A DNA stretch of 64,000 nt from G020348385 sp964538085 (GTDB lineage: Bacteria; Acidobacteriota; Aminicenantia; Aminicenantales; Aminicenantaceae): assembly GCA_964538085.1 (NCBI GenBank), contig CAZIDF010000009.1, positions 1 through 64,000 on the forward strand, read 5' to 3'. The notes under the pieces were generated by a model. The model searched no databases and was not told where the DNA came from. It saw nothing but the letters and a program-made list of their open reading frames with translations. Both the position numbers and the translations under genes were made by a program. Every line of letters begins with the position of its first letter. The stretch's first letter is position 1. This document shows positions 50,132 through 59,253 of this stretch, one piece after another.

Positions 50132-51382
50132 ATGGGTGAACGAAGGGTAGTCGTAACTGGCTTGGGTGTCGTCACTCCCATTGGTCTTGGAATCGATGAA
50201 TTCTGGAAAGCGTTGAAACAGGGACGAAACGGGGTTTCAAAAATTACTCATTTCGATCCCTCGGATTATCGATCCCAGATGGCCGCTGAAGTGAAGGACT
50301 TTGATCCTACCGATTGGATCGAAGGGAAATCTGTCGAGCGCATGGACAGGTTTATCCACTTTGGCATGACCTCTTCAAAGATGGCACTCGAAGATTCCGG
50401 GTTGAACACGTATGCTTTTGACGAAAACAGGGCAGGAGTCATCATAGGCTCTGGTATCGGTGGAGCCCTAACGATACAAGACGGATATTCAAAGCTTCTA
50501 GATAAAGGGCCAAAATCTATTAATCCCTTTATGGTATCCAAGACACTCGTAAACATGGCAGCCTGCCAGGTCTCCATCGCTTATGGTCTTAAAGGCCCTC
50601 TTTCTGCTCCAAGTGTTGCCTGTTCAACAGGAGCCAACGCCATTGGCGATGCTTTCCGAATTATTCAGAGGAGCGATGCCGATATCATGCTTGCGGGAGG
50701 TACTGAAGCCAGCATAAATCCATTGCCCTTTGCTGGCTTTTGTGCGACGCGATCGATGTCGACTCGCAATGACTGTGTGGAAAAAGCTAGCAGGCCGTTT
50801 GATAAAAATCGTGATGGATTTGTGATGGGAGAAGGGGCTGGAGTTGTCGTTTTAGAGCGGCTTGAGCATGCTCTCAGCCGCAATGCCCGCATCTACGCCG
50901 AGATTGTTGGCTATGGGAATAAAGCCGATGCCTTTCATTTCACTGCTCCCGAGCCTTCTGGTGATGGAATGATCAGGGTGATGAGAGCTGCTTTGAATGA
51001 TGCCGGCATCGGCCCGCAGGAAGTTAAATATATAAACGCACATGGCACATCTACCGTTTTGAACGATAAGGTAGAAAGTGAAGCCATCATGCAGGTATTT
51101 GGTGACCACTGTAAGAACCTTAAGATTAGCTCCATTAAATCGATGATCGGTCATCTTCTGGCAGCTGCCGGTTCAACGGAATTCGTATCCACTGTGATGA
51201 GTATCTATACAGGCAAGCTGCCCCCAACGATCAACTATGAAGAACCCGATCCTGAGTGCCCTCTCGATTATGTGACCAACGGAGTCGAATCGATCGATCT
51301 CGAGATGGCGCTGAGTAATTCTTTCGGTTTCGGTGGAGGCAACGTCTGCCTCGTAGCAAAAAAATACGAGAATGAAAAATGA
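50132..51382 (+). CDS. fabF: 3-oxoacyl-[acyl-carrier-protein] synthase II
   Basis: This 416-residue condensing enzyme starts RRVVVTGLGVVTPIGLG. The catalytic Cys is in VACSTGANA (near residue 165), and the two His are in NAHGTSTVLND and SMIGHLLAAAGS. The GFGGGNVCLV block near the end closes the second thiolase half. It elongates fatty acids with malonyl-ACP. It overlaps the flavoprotein gene downstream by 4 bp; a pair of condensing enzyme and enoyl reductase fits a fatty acid synthesis unit. Confidence 0.93.
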   Translation: MGERRVVVTGLGVVTPIGLGIDEFWKALKQGRNGVSKITHFDPSDYRSQMAAEVKDFDPTDWIEGKSVERMDRFIHFGMTSSKMALEDSGLNTYAFDENRAGVIIGSGIGGALTIQDGYSKLLDKGPKSINPFMVSKTLVNMAACQVSIAYGLKGPLSAPSVACSTGANAIGDAFRIIQRSDADIMLAGGTEASINPLPFAGFCATRSMSTRNDCVEKASRPFDKNRDGFVMGEGAGVVVLERLEHALSRNARIYAEIVGYGNKADAFHFTAPEPSGDGMIRVMRAALNDAGIGPQEVKYINAHGTSTVLNDKVESEAIMQVFGDHCKNLKISSIKSMIGHLLAAAGSTEFVSTVMSIYTGKLPPTINYEEPDPECPLDYVTNGVESIDLEMALSNSFGFGGGNVCLVAKKYENEK

Positions 51383-52446
51383 AAATACCAAAACTTCAAA
51401 TCGGAAATATCATTGCAAACATACCGATCGTCCAAGGAGGCATGGGAGTCAGGGTGTCTCTTTCCTCGCTGGCTTCTGCCGTTGCGAAGGAAGGCGGAAT
51501 TGGGACTATCTCGAGCATAGGGCTGGGTGACATAGAGGCATCGAAGTATGACTACGAGAGAATCTCTCGAGAAGCTTTGGAGAGAGAAATTCGCAAAGCG
51601 AAAATCAAATCAAATGGCAATATCGCCGTCAATTTCATGGGAGTGCTCAGCAATGTCGACGATCTGATCGTGACTGCCATACGCGAAGGAATCAAGATAA
51701 TCGTCTATGGTGCCGGACTCCCTGCAAAGCTTCCCGGCTTGGTCGAGGACAGTTCCATAAACCTCGTGCCCATTGTCAGTTCGGCACGGGTAGCTGAATT
51801 CATCCTCCGCTCGTGGGACAAACGTTACCAGAGGATTCCAGATGCCCTAATCCTCGAGGGACCTCTAGCGGGGGGACATCTAGGTTTCTCCGAAGAGCAG
51901 CTCGGTCAACCCGATAAATACTCCCTCGATAATCTCTTACCGGAGATATTGGAAACGATAAAAACTTATGAAGATAAGTACGGAAAGAATATTCCTGTGA
52001 TCGCGGCCGGTGGGATCTTCGATGGTAAGGATATCGCTCGAATGTTGAACCTGGGTGCATCAGGAGTCCAGATGGCAACGCGATTTGTCTGTACAGAGGA
52101 GTGCGATGTCTCCCAGGAATTTAAACAGGTCTACCTGGACGCCAAGGAAGAGGACATCGTCATCATCAAGAGTCCTGTCGGTATGCCGGGACGGGCTATC
52201 AAGAACAAATTTTTAGACGATTTAGAAATCAAAGGAAAACTTAAGGTCGAATGTCCCTACCGATGTCTTACAGCTTGTAAAGTGAGTGAAGCAAGGTACT
52301 GCATTGCACAGGCACTAGTAAATTCTTACTTCGGGGATGTTGACCACGGCCTCATCTTTTGTGGCCAGAATGCTTACCGTATCGATAAGATTGTGACCGT
52401 CAAAGAACTCATATCAAGCCTCCTCTCAGAACTCGAAGCCGCTTGA
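51379..52446 (+). CDS. FMN-dependent 2-nitropropane dioxygenase/FabK-like oxidoreductase
   Basis: This 355-residue TIM-barrel flavoprotein starts IPIVQGGMGVRVSLSSLASAVAKEGGIGTIS, the nitronate monooxygenase/FabK family signature. Further blocks are LEGPLAGGHLGF (with the His that is catalytic in nitronate monooxygenase), VIAAGGIFDGKDI and GASGVQMATRF for FMN phosphate. A C-terminal Cys cluster (CPYRCLTACKVSEARYC, then IFCGQNAYR) is an addition found in some members. It overlaps fabF by 4 bp. This favours an enoyl-ACP reductase role, but nitronate oxidation cannot be excluded. Confidence 0.85.
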   Translation: MKIPKLQIGNIIANIPIVQGGMGVRVSLSSLASAVAKEGGIGTISSIGLGDIEASKYDYERISREALEREIRKAKIKSNGNIAVNFMGVLSNVDDLIVTAIREGIKIIVYGAGLPAKLPGLVEDSSINLVPIVSSARVAEFILRSWDKRYQRIPDALILEGPLAGGHLGFSEEQLGQPDKYSLDNLLPEILETIKTYEDKYGKNIPVIAAGGIFDGKDIARMLNLGASGVQMATRFVCTEECDVSQEFKQVYLDAKEEDIVIIKSPVGMPGRAIKNKFLDDLEIKGKLKVECPYRCLTACKVSEARYCIAQALVNSYFGDVDHGLIFCGQNAYRIDKIVTVKELISSLLSELEAA

Positions 52447-52465
52447 GTAGTCTGAGAGTTTTTTT
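52423..52465 (+). terminator. Rho-independent terminator after the fabF operon
   Basis: CTCTCAGA (52423-52430) pairs with TCTGAGAG (52451-52458), with further pairing ACTC/GAGT inside the loop, followed at once by seven T (52459-52465). The stem begins inside the last codons of the upstream gene. Confidence 0.85.
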
Positions 52466-52494
52466 CCACATCTTGTGTGCGGATAGGATAATAA

Positions 52495-52581
52495 TGCCGA
52501 AGGGGGGACTCGAACCCCCACGAGCTATTACGCTCACATGGCCCTCAACCATGCGTGTCTACCAAATTCCACCACTTCGGC
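52495..52581 (-). tRNA. tRNA-Leu (anticodon GAG)
   Basis: The 87-nt minus-strand sequence folds as a class II tRNA. The acceptor stem GCCGAAG pairs with CTTCGGC, with discriminator A at 52495. The anticodon stem CATGG/CCATG encloses loop TTGAGGG, giving anticodon GAG. A long variable arm (TGAGCGTAATAGCTCG) and a T-loop with GTTCGAGTC are present. CCA is not encoded. It lies 18 bp downstream of secG and may be processed from that transcript. Confidence 0.95.
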
Positions 52582-52599
52582 AAAATGAAGTGAAAAGGG

Positions 52600-53031
52600 C
52601 TATTTTTTGATTGGATCAGCTTTCTTTTTTTCTGGATCTGATTCTTTCTTTTTTTTCTCTTCAGCCTGTTTTTTTGCGTCTTTTTCCTGTTGGGTCACTC
52701 CTTCCGGAGCTTTTTTTTCTTCGCCTTCCTTTTTCTGCGTTTCAGGAACAGCCGCTTTTTCTTCTACCGGGGCTTGCTCGCCACTCACGACCGACCTCTC
52801 TCCTTGAGCGGAAAGAATCCAGAGCCCCAATGAAGTGATCATGAAAAGAACGGCGCAAATCGTGGATATTTTTGCGAGAATCGTGGCAGCTCCTCGAGGT
52901 CCGAAAACCGACTGGCTTCCCATTCCTCCAAAAGCTCCGGCCAAATCCGCTGATTTTCCAGACTGGAGCAAGATAGCAATAATCAGTGTTAGGCAAACTA
53001 TAATATGGATGATAAGAATTAATGTGCTCAT
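52600..53031 (-). CDS. secG: Preprotein translocase subunit SecG
   Basis: This 143-residue protein has two membrane helices (residues 2-21 and 52-73) with the conserved QSGKSADLAGAFGGMGSQSVFGPRG between them, which is diagnostic of SecG. The C-terminal 60 residues are a long, highly charged, Lys/Glu/Pro-rich tail, longer than in E. coli SecG. The start overlaps the tpiA stop by 4 bp. It supports SecYE-driven export of the many secreted proteins in this window. Confidence 0.93.
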   Translation of the reverse strand: MSTLILIIHIIVCLTLIIAILLQSGKSADLAGAFGGMGSQSVFGPRGAATILAKISTICAVLFMITSLGLWILSAQGERSVVSGEQAPVEEKAAVPETQKKEGEEKKAPEGVTQQEKDAKKQAEEKKKKESDPEKKKADPIKK

Positions 53032-53813
53032 TTTTCCTCGTATGCTTTAATGGCTTCTCTGGCGATCTCTGCAAAAGATGCCGCATTTAGCGATGCTCCT
53101 CCAACAAGGGCGCCGTTTATATCATTCTCCTTCAACAGGGAGAAAGTGTTTTCCGGCTTGACCGAGCCGCCGTACAGGATTATAGCATATGAAGCCACAT
53201 CATTTCCATGCTTTTCTGCAAGCGCAGATCTGATGAATGCGTGCACTTCCTGGGCCTGATTGGGGGTAGCTGTCAGGCCTGTACCGATGGCCCAGATGGG
53301 TTCGTAGGCGATGATGATCCGGAGGACTTTTTCCGCATCCAGGCCTTCCAGTCCTTCTGTTATTTGCGCCTGAACTTTGCTTATAGTGTGGCCTTTTTCT
53401 CTTTCCTCGAGAGACTCACCGATACACATGATGGGAACCAATCCATGGGTGAGAGCGGTGTTGATTTTTTTGTTGACCGTCTCGTTGGTCTCTCCAAAGA
53501 GTTGGCGCCTTTCCGAATGCCCGATAACCACAAAGGTACAGCCGACATCCTTGAGCATCGGGGCCGCTACCTCACCGGTAAAAGCTCCTTGCTCCTCCCA
53601 ATGCATGTTCTGAGCTCCAATCTGAACAGGAGATCCCTTGAGGACTCGGCTCACTTCGTTGAGAGCTGTGTAAGGAGGGATAACCACAAATTGAGCTTTT
53701 TCCAACCCCAAACTGGCATCATGAAGTTTTTGAACCATGTCCACGGCCTCAGGAATGGTCTTGAACATTTTCCAGTTTCCGGCTATAAAAGGTTTTTCGT
53801 TTGTAAAGTTCAT
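53028..53813 (-). CDS. tpiA: Triosephosphate isomerase
   Basis: This 261-residue protein has AGNWKMFKT (Asn and Lys of the active site), VVIGHSERR (catalytic His) and IAYEPIWAIGTG (catalytic Glu and flexible loop). ILYGGSVKPEN binds the phosphate. It interconverts dihydroxyacetone phosphate and glyceraldehyde 3-phosphate. The pgk stop is 1 bp upstream and secG overlaps downstream. Confidence 0.97.
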   Translation of the reverse strand: MNFTNEKPFIAGNWKMFKTIPEAVDMVQKLHDASLGLEKAQFVVIPPYTALNEVSRVLKGSPVQIGAQNMHWEEQGAFTGEVAAPMLKDVGCTFVVIGHSERRQLFGETNETVNKKINTALTHGLVPIMCIGESLEEREKGHTISKVQAQITEGLEGLDAEKVLRIIIAYEPIWAIGTGLTATPNQAQEVHAFIRSALAEKHGNDVASYAIILYGGSVKPENTFSLLKENDINGALVGGASLNAASFAEIAREAIKAYEEK

Positions 53814-53814
53814 T

Positions 53815-54996
53815 TTATTTCTCCGTTAAGGCTTCCAGTCCTGGCAGCGTTTCCTTCGCGATATACTCTAGGGATGCTCCACCACCTGTGGATATATGAG
53901 AGATTTTTTCACTGACTCCCACTTTGAGCACTGCCGCGACAGAATCTCCCCCGCCGATTATGGAAACAGCATCGGAATCCGCCACTGCCTTAGCCACTTC
54001 TTCTGTTCCTTTCCCGAACTGTTCGATCTCGAAAACGCCCATGGGTCCGTTCCAGAAAATGGTTTTTGCCGTGGAGATAACATTTCTGTATTTTTCTACG
54101 GTCTGCGGACCGATATCCAGAGCCATCAGATCCGAAGGGATCGGGAATTCTCGGATGGTTATCGCTTCGGCATCGGAGTCCATATCCCTGGCTGCAATAT
54201 GATCCAGCGGAAGGCAGAAGTTCACACCCATGGTTTTGGCTCTGTCCAGAAGATTTAAAGCCATATCGGTTTTGTCTTTCTCTATAAGTGACCGGCCGAC
54301 ATCGAATCCTTGAGCGTAGAAGAAGGTATAAGCCATCGCTCCACCGATCAGAATGTCATTCGCTTTGACCATAAGGCTCTCGATTACTGGGATCTTGTCC
54401 GATACCTTGGCCCCTCCAAGGATGACGACATAGGGCTTTTGAGGAGAGTGAATTGCTTTTTGGAGGTACTCCACCTCTTTACATACAAGAAATCCGGCCG
54501 CTGAACTCTGGACAAATGGGGGAATGCCAACGATCGAAGCATGGGCCCGATGACAGGCCCCAAATGCATCGTTCACATAATAATCGATGCCATGGGCCAG
54601 CTGCTGGGCAAATTCTGGATCATTTCCTTTTTCCCCTGGGTAAAATCGAAGGTTTTCCAGCAGAAGTACCTGGCCTTCCTTGAGTTGGGCTTTCATCCTC
54701 TCTACCTCATCGCCAACGACATCGGGAGCATGCAAAACTTCTTGGGGGATCAATTCGGCAAGTCTTCCAGCCACTGGTTTGGTGCTGAATTCTGGATTGA
54801 ATTCTCCCTTAGGCCGTCCAAGGTGGGATGCTACTACAACCCTGGCTCCATGTTCCAAGAGGAAATTCAACGTTTGAAGAGCGGCTTTTATGCGCGTGTC
54901 ATCACGGATTTTTTGATCTTTGTCAAGAGGAACATTGAAGTCCACACGCAAAAAGATTTTTTTCCCCTGGACATCCAGGTCTTTGACAGACTGCAT
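53815..54996 (-). CDS. pgk: Phosphoglycerate kinase
   Basis: This 393-residue protein starts MQSVKDLDVQGKKIFLRVDFNVPLD, the family signature. It has HLGRPKGE, VNDAFGACHRAHAS, ILGGAKVSDK and FWNGPMGVFE, and the late nucleotide block SIIGGGDSVAAV. Length is normal. It makes ATP from 1,3-bisphosphoglycerate. It is 6 bp after gap and 1 bp before tpiA. Confidence 0.97.
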   Translation of the reverse strand: MQSVKDLDVQGKKIFLRVDFNVPLDKDQKIRDDTRIKAALQTLNFLLEHGARVVVASHLGRPKGEFNPEFSTKPVAGRLAELIPQEVLHAPDVVGDEVERMKAQLKEGQVLLLENLRFYPGEKGNDPEFAQQLAHGIDYYVNDAFGACHRAHASIVGIPPFVQSSAAGFLVCKEVEYLQKAIHSPQKPYVVILGGAKVSDKIPVIESLMVKANDILIGGAMAYTFFYAQGFDVGRSLIEKDKTDMALNLLDRAKTMGVNFCLPLDHIAARDMDSDAEAITIREFPIPSDLMALDIGPQTVEKYRNVISTAKTIFWNGPMGVFEIEQFGKGTEEVAKAVADSDAVSIIGGGDSVAAVLKVGVSEKISHISTGGGASLEYIAKETLPGLEALTEK

Positions 54997-55002
54997 AGAT
55001 CT

Positions 55003-56004
55003 TTACTCTGCGATGAATTTGACGAGATCGACGAGCCGGCAGGAATAGCCCCACTCGTTGTCATACCAGGACAGGACTTTGACAAGGTTGTTGTCGGTCA
55101 CACGCGTGAAAAGGGCATCCACGATCGACGAGTGGGAATTGGCCATAAAGTCGACAGAAACCAGGGGTTCTTCAGAATATTGAAGGATACCCTTCAGGTC
55201 CCCTTCGGCTGCAGTTTTAAAAGCTTCGTTGACTTTGTCAGCATCGGTGTTTGTCTTGAGCAGAGCGACCAGATCAACAAGGGAGACATTGGCTGTAGGG
55301 ATGCGGATGGAGATTCCATCGATTTTTCCCTGGAGTTCAGGAATGACCAATCCGACGGCTTTGGCGGCTCCGGTGGATGTGGGAATTTGAGAGAGAGCTG
55401 CTGCCCGAGCCCGGCGGAGATCTTTATGAGGCGCATCCAAGATCCTTTGATCCATCGTGTATGCGTGGATGGTGGTCATAAAAGCTTTTTCAATCCCAAA
55501 TGCTTGGTGTATGACTTTGACTGCCGGTGCCAGACAGTTTGTGGTGCAGGAGGCATTGGAGATGATATGATGGTTGCCCGGGTCATAGGCATCATCGTTT
55601 ACGCCCATGACCAGCGTGACGTCAGGCTCAACCGCTGGAGCGGAGATGATGACCTTTTTAGCCCCGCCAATTTCAATGTGCTTCAAGGCATCCTGTCTTT
55701 TCCGGAAAAGACCGGTAGCCTCTATCACGATAGGAATACCCAAATCGTTCCAGGGCAGGTTTGCTGGATCTCGTTCAGTGAGAATTTTTGTTTCTTTGCC
55801 ATTTACGATTATGGTGTCTTCCGTTGCCTGGATGTCGGCATCCAGGATGCCGAGCACAGAATCATATTTCAAAAGATGAGCCAGAGTTTTGGCGTCCACC
55901 AAGTCGTTGGCGGCGACTATCTCGATATCCGGATCCTTGTATGCCGCACGGAATACATTTCGTCCAATCCGTCCGAATCCATTTATGCCTATTTTAATTG
56001 CCAT
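55003..56004 (-). CDS. gap: Glyceraldehyde-3-phosphate dehydrogenase (NAD type)
   Basis: This 333-residue protein has the NAD loop GFGRIGR, then ISNASCTTNCLAP with the catalytic Cys, the His in HAYTMDQRIL, and WYDNEWGYSCRLVDL. NDLVD at the end of the second strand is typical of NAD-using glycolytic enzymes. GGAGG lies about 8 nt before the ATG. It heads the gap-pgk-tpiA-secG operon. Confidence 0.97.
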   Translation of the reverse strand: MAIKIGINGFGRIGRNVFRAAYKDPDIEIVAANDLVDAKTLAHLLKYDSVLGILDADIQATEDTIIVNGKETKILTERDPANLPWNDLGIPIVIEATGLFRKRQDALKHIEIGGAKKVIISAPAVEPDVTLVMGVNDDAYDPGNHHIISNASCTTNCLAPAVKVIHQAFGIEKAFMTTIHAYTMDQRILDAPHKDLRRARAAALSQIPTSTGAAKAVGLVIPELQGKIDGISIRIPTANVSLVDLVALLKTNTDADKVNEAFKTAAEGDLKGILQYSEEPLVSVDFMANSHSSIVDALFTRVTDNNLVKVLSWYDNEWGYSCRLVDLVKFIAE

Positions 56005-56044
56005 GGTATTACCTCCATTTATGAATAATTCAGGATGATATCTT

Positions 56045-56073
56045 TTATTAGCATATTCAGGCGCTTAAATCAA
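56045..56073 (-). promoter_or_regulatory. Possible promoter of the gap operon
   Basis: Minus strand TTGATT (56068-56073), a 17-bp spacer and TAATAA (56045-56050). The -10 match is poor, so this is tentative. The leader would be about 35 nt and includes the GGAGG of gap. Confidence 0.3.
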
Positions 56074-56105
56074 CGAATTCAGCAGTAAAGCGTCCATTTT
56101 TGTGG

Positions 56106-56111
56106 TAAAAT
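56106..56111 (+). promoter_or_regulatory. Possible extended -10 promoter of nnrE/D
   Basis: TAAAAT (56106-56111) is preceded by TGG, an extended -10 form, and lies 7 nt before the ATG at 56119. A leaderless transcript would follow. No good -35 box was found. Confidence 0.35.
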
Positions 56112-56118
56112 TTTCATT

Positions 56119-57666
56119 ATGAAAATCCTCACTTCAAAACAGATGCAGGGTGTGGACAAAAAGGCCATCGAAAAGTTGGGAATCATAGGCCCGATATTGA
56201 TGGAAAATGCCGGGATCCAGGTCACGAACGAGATCTTGATGAAGTTCCCTCAAATTCAGGATGAAAGATTGGTGATCGTTGCCGGGAAAGGAAACAACGG
56301 AGGAGACGGTTTTGTGGTGGCTCGTCACCTTTATAACCGGGGATGTTCACCCCTCGTTCTCCTGTTGGCTTCGAGAAAGGAGCTCAAAGGGGACGCCGCT
56401 TTAAACGCGGGCATAGCCCATAAAATCGGGATAACCATCAAAGAGATTACATCCTCTCGCCATTGGAGTGCGAATAAGAGTAACCTGTCAAAGGCCTCGG
56501 TGGTTGTGGATGCCATATTCGGAACGGGCCTCACGAGCCCGGCAAGGGGACTCTACGCCGCCGTCATCCAAGACATCAACAAAAGCATGGCTTTTAAGGT
56601 AGCTGTGGATATTCCCTCGGGCCTCTCTTCCGACACATTCGCCATCATCGGGCCATGTGTCAAGGCCGATCTGACCGTATCTTTGGCAGCTGCCAAAGTC
56701 GCTCATGTTTTTCCTCCAGCCGAAGACTGTGTGGGAGAGCTGAAGATCGCGGATATCAGCGTGCCTCCCTATCTGTTCGACGATGAGAAATTCAAGCTGG
56801 AAATGGTGGAAAAGGAGAGAATCCTTCCTTACTTTGAAAAGCGCAAAAAGGCCACCCACAAAGGCACGTATGGACATCTTTTTATGCTCGCCGGTTCCAT
56901 AGGCAAAACAGGAGCCGCTGCCATGGCGGGCAAGGCTTCCCTGAAGATGGGTGCTGGCCTTGTGACAGCCGGAGTCCCGAAGAGCTGTCTTCCGATCGTA
57001 GCCCGCTCGATGATGGAGTTGATGACAGAGCCTTTGCCGGAAACGGACTCGGGGACACTCTCTGCAAAGGCGTTGCCGGAGATTTTGGGTTTGCTAAAAG
57101 AAAAAGATGCGGTGATGTTGGGACCCGGGATTTCTACAAACGAATCGACAAAAAAGTTGATCCTTTCACTTTTGCCCCGAATCCGAATTCCGGCAGTGTT
57201 GGATGCGGATGCGTTAAATATCCTAGCTTCCAATCTCGATGTTCTGAAATCCTTGTCCAAACCAACTGTTCTAACCCCTCATCCCGGCGAATTTGCCAGG
57301 CTGCTCAAGTTGACCACAAAAGAAGTCCTTGACAGGAGGCTAGAGCTGGCGCCTTGGTTTGCCAAAAAATACGGGGTTTATGTGGTTCTGAAAGGCTATA
57401 GGACATTGATATCCACGCCTTCGGGGAAGACTTTTATCAACCCCACCGGGAATCCAGGCATGGCCACTGCAGGCTCCGGGGATGTCCTCAGCGGAATGAT
57501 CGCATCCATGATCATCCAGGAAAAAAATATCTTGGACGCCATTTTGGCGGCCGTCTACGTCCATGGACTCAGTGGAGATATCGCAGCAGCCCGGTTGGGT
57601 GAAAAATCCTTAATGGCAGGAAATATGATCACCTCTCTGCCCGTTGCTATCAAATCCCTCTCGTGA
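56119..57666 (+). CDS. Bifunctional NAD(P)H-hydrate epimerase / ADP-dependent dehydratase
   Basis: This 515-residue protein joins the YjeF N-terminal epimerase (residues 1-215; MENAGIQV, GKGNNGGDGFVVARHL) to the C-terminal NnrD kinase-like dehydratase (AGSIGKTGAAAMAGKASLK, LTPHPGEFARL, NPTGNPGMATAGSGDVLSG). It repairs hydrated NAD(P)H. It overlaps tsaE by 4 bp, a pairing seen in many bacteria. There is no Shine-Dalgarno before the start. Confidence 0.93.
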   Translation: MKILTSKQMQGVDKKAIEKLGIIGPILMENAGIQVTNEILMKFPQIQDERLVIVAGKGNNGGDGFVVARHLYNRGCSPLVLLLASRKELKGDAALNAGIAHKIGITIKEITSSRHWSANKSNLSKASVVVDAIFGTGLTSPARGLYAAVIQDINKSMAFKVAVDIPSGLSSDTFAIIGPCVKADLTVSLAAAKVAHVFPPAEDCVGELKIADISVPPYLFDDEKFKLEMVEKERILPYFEKRKKATHKGTYGHLFMLAGSIGKTGAAAMAGKASLKMGAGLVTAGVPKSCLPIVARSMMELMTEPLPETDSGTLSAKALPEILGLLKEKDAVMLGPGISTNESTKKLILSLLPRIRIPAVLDADALNILASNLDVLKSLSKPTVLTPHPGEFARLLKLTTKEVLDRRLELAPWFAKKYGVYVVLKGYRTLISTPSGKTFINPTGNPGMATAGSGDVLSGMIASMIIQEKNILDAILAAVYVHGLSGDIAAARLGEKSLMAGNMITSLPVAIKSLS

Positions 57667-58082
57667 AAAATTCAAAAACCATACACATGTCCACATCAGA
57701 AGATGAGACATTTGAATTGGCGCAAAATCTGGCCAGATCTTTCCAAGGGAAAGAGGTTGTTTTATTGACTGGGGAGCTGGGAGCAGGCAAAACCATTTTT
57801 GCCAAGGGGATTGCAGCGGGTTTGGGTTTGATGGATGTCAATCAGGTGTGCAGCCCGACCTTTACGCTTGTGAACATCTATCAGGCAAAATGCCCGGTAT
57901 TTCACATCGACCTCTATCGCCTGGAGAAAGATTCCGAGATAGACGATCTAGGTTGGGAGGATTATCTCGAGCAGGGTGTTGTCATCGTGGAGTGGGCCGA
58001 GAAACTCAAGATGGAGATGGATGCCATAAGGATCAGCTTCGAAGTTCTGAGCGATGAGGCTCGGAAAATCACGATTGATTGA
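57663..58082 (+). CDS. tsaE: tRNA t6A biosynthesis ATPase TsaE
   Basis: This 139-residue protein begins with GTG at 57663, overlapping the upstream stop by 4 bp. The P-loop is GELGAGKTIFAKGI; the strand CSPTFTLVNIY and the block FHIDLYRLE follow, and VVIVEWAEKL ends the core. TsaE drives the TsaB-TsaD complex that makes threonylcarbamoyl-adenosine in tRNA. Length is normal. Confidence 0.93.
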   Translation: MKNSKTIHMSTSEDETFELAQNLARSFQGKEVVLLTGELGAGKTIFAKGIAAGLGLMDVNQVCSPTFTLVNIYQAKCPVFHIDLYRLEKDSEIDDLGWEDYLEQGVVIVEWAEKLKMEMDAIRISFEVLSDEARKITID

Positions 58083-58145
58083 AATGATCCAGAAGTTCCT
58101 GTATATATCACATGTTAGAAAAAGGTGATCCAAGGAGGAGCTTAA

Positions 58146-59195
58146 ATGGATTCGGCATCAAATATTCTTAATACAATTCTTGGGAATATTTATTTGAAGT
58201 TTCTTTTTATCTTGGTTGTTTCCCTCCTTGTGGCTTTCATTGCAAAGTTCATCATGAGAAGAGTCCTCAAACCTTTGGCCAAGAAGACCAAAACAAAGAT
58301 CGATGATCTTATCATCAAAAGCATTTCCTCGATTATTTTTTATATCGTCGTGATATTGGGATTCAAGTTAGGTATCCAACACTTCGAGTTCGAAACAGCC
58401 CTGTTCAGCAGCCTTGTCGATACGTTTTTTATCCTGATCGTTGTGGTAATGGTACTGAGAATCATAACGAATTTTGCCAAGCATTGGATTACCGAGTGGG
58501 CGGACAAAACGGCCTCAACCGCTGATGACAGGCTTATTCCCTTAGTGGCGAAGATATTGAAAGCGGTCACGATCATCTTGGGATTCTTTTTTATTTTCGA
58601 TACCTGGAATATCAACCTCAGTCCTCTTTTAGCGACGGCGGGTATTGCTGGTATAGCCATAGGTTTTGCTGTCAGAGATTCCCTGGCTAATGTCTTAGGC
58701 GGGATCCAACTTGTCTTCGATAAAACCTTCAAGGTGGGGGATAAAATTGAACTGGAATCCGGAGAAGTGGGAGAGATCTTGGACATAGGAATCCGCAGCA
58801 CCAAGTTGAGAACATACGACAACGAAGTAATCTACATCCCTAACGGGAGCCTGGCCAACACGAAGATCAAGAATTTCACTGTCCCTGACCTATCTGTCCG
58901 TGTGAATGTCAATTTTGGTGTGGAGTATGGATCGGATCCAGAGAATGTCAGGAATGTCGTCCTGGATGCGGTGAAGCGCATCGACACAGTGATCGAGGAA
59001 CCCGCTCCTGTCGTACAGTTCCTCAATATGTCCGATTTTTCGCTTGATTTTGTGGCCCGTGTTTGGGTCAATCATTACACAGAAGCCTATTCCACAAAAC
59101 TGAGGGTTACCGATGAGATCTACAATGCGTTGAACAAGGCCAACATCGGCATTCCTTTCCCGACCCGCACTGTCTTTACAAAAAATATAGACTGA
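58146..59195 (+). CDS. MscS-family mechanosensitive ion channel
   Basis: This 349-residue protein has four to five membrane helices. The pore-lining helix and hinge ATAGIAGIAIGFAVRDSLANVLGGIQLVFDKTFKVGD contain the Gly/Ala packing of MscS TM3. The beta domain follows (IELESGEVGEILDIGIRSTKLRTYDNEVIYIPNG). It would open under hypo-osmotic tension. AGGAGG lies 6-7 nt upstream of the ATG. Confidence 0.92.
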   Translation: MDSASNILNTILGNIYLKFLFILVVSLLVAFIAKFIMRRVLKPLAKKTKTKIDDLIIKSISSIIFYIVVILGFKLGIQHFEFETALFSSLVDTFFILIVVVMVLRIITNFAKHWITEWADKTASTADDRLIPLVAKILKAVTIILGFFFIFDTWNINLSPLLATAGIAGIAIGFAVRDSLANVLGGIQLVFDKTFKVGDKIELESGEVGEILDIGIRSTKLRTYDNEVIYIPNGSLANTKIKNFTVPDLSVRVNVNFGVEYGSDPENVRNVVLDAVKRIDTVIEEPAPVVQFLNMSDFSLDFVARVWVNHYTEAYSTKLRVTDEIYNALNKANIGIPFPTRTVFTKNID

Positions 59196-59253
59196 TGCAA
59201 GCCTGTCGTCGCATATTTCGAGGTAGAAGGCCCTGAGAATGAAGGAGAACAGT

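Noticed and set aside
52447..52600. Terminator for the tRNA-Leu transcript
   Set aside because: The CACA/TGTG stem here is not followed by T residues on the minus strand.
54541..56028. 495-residue plus-strand frame opposite pgk and gap
   Set aside because: An antisense shadow of two highly conserved glycolytic genes.
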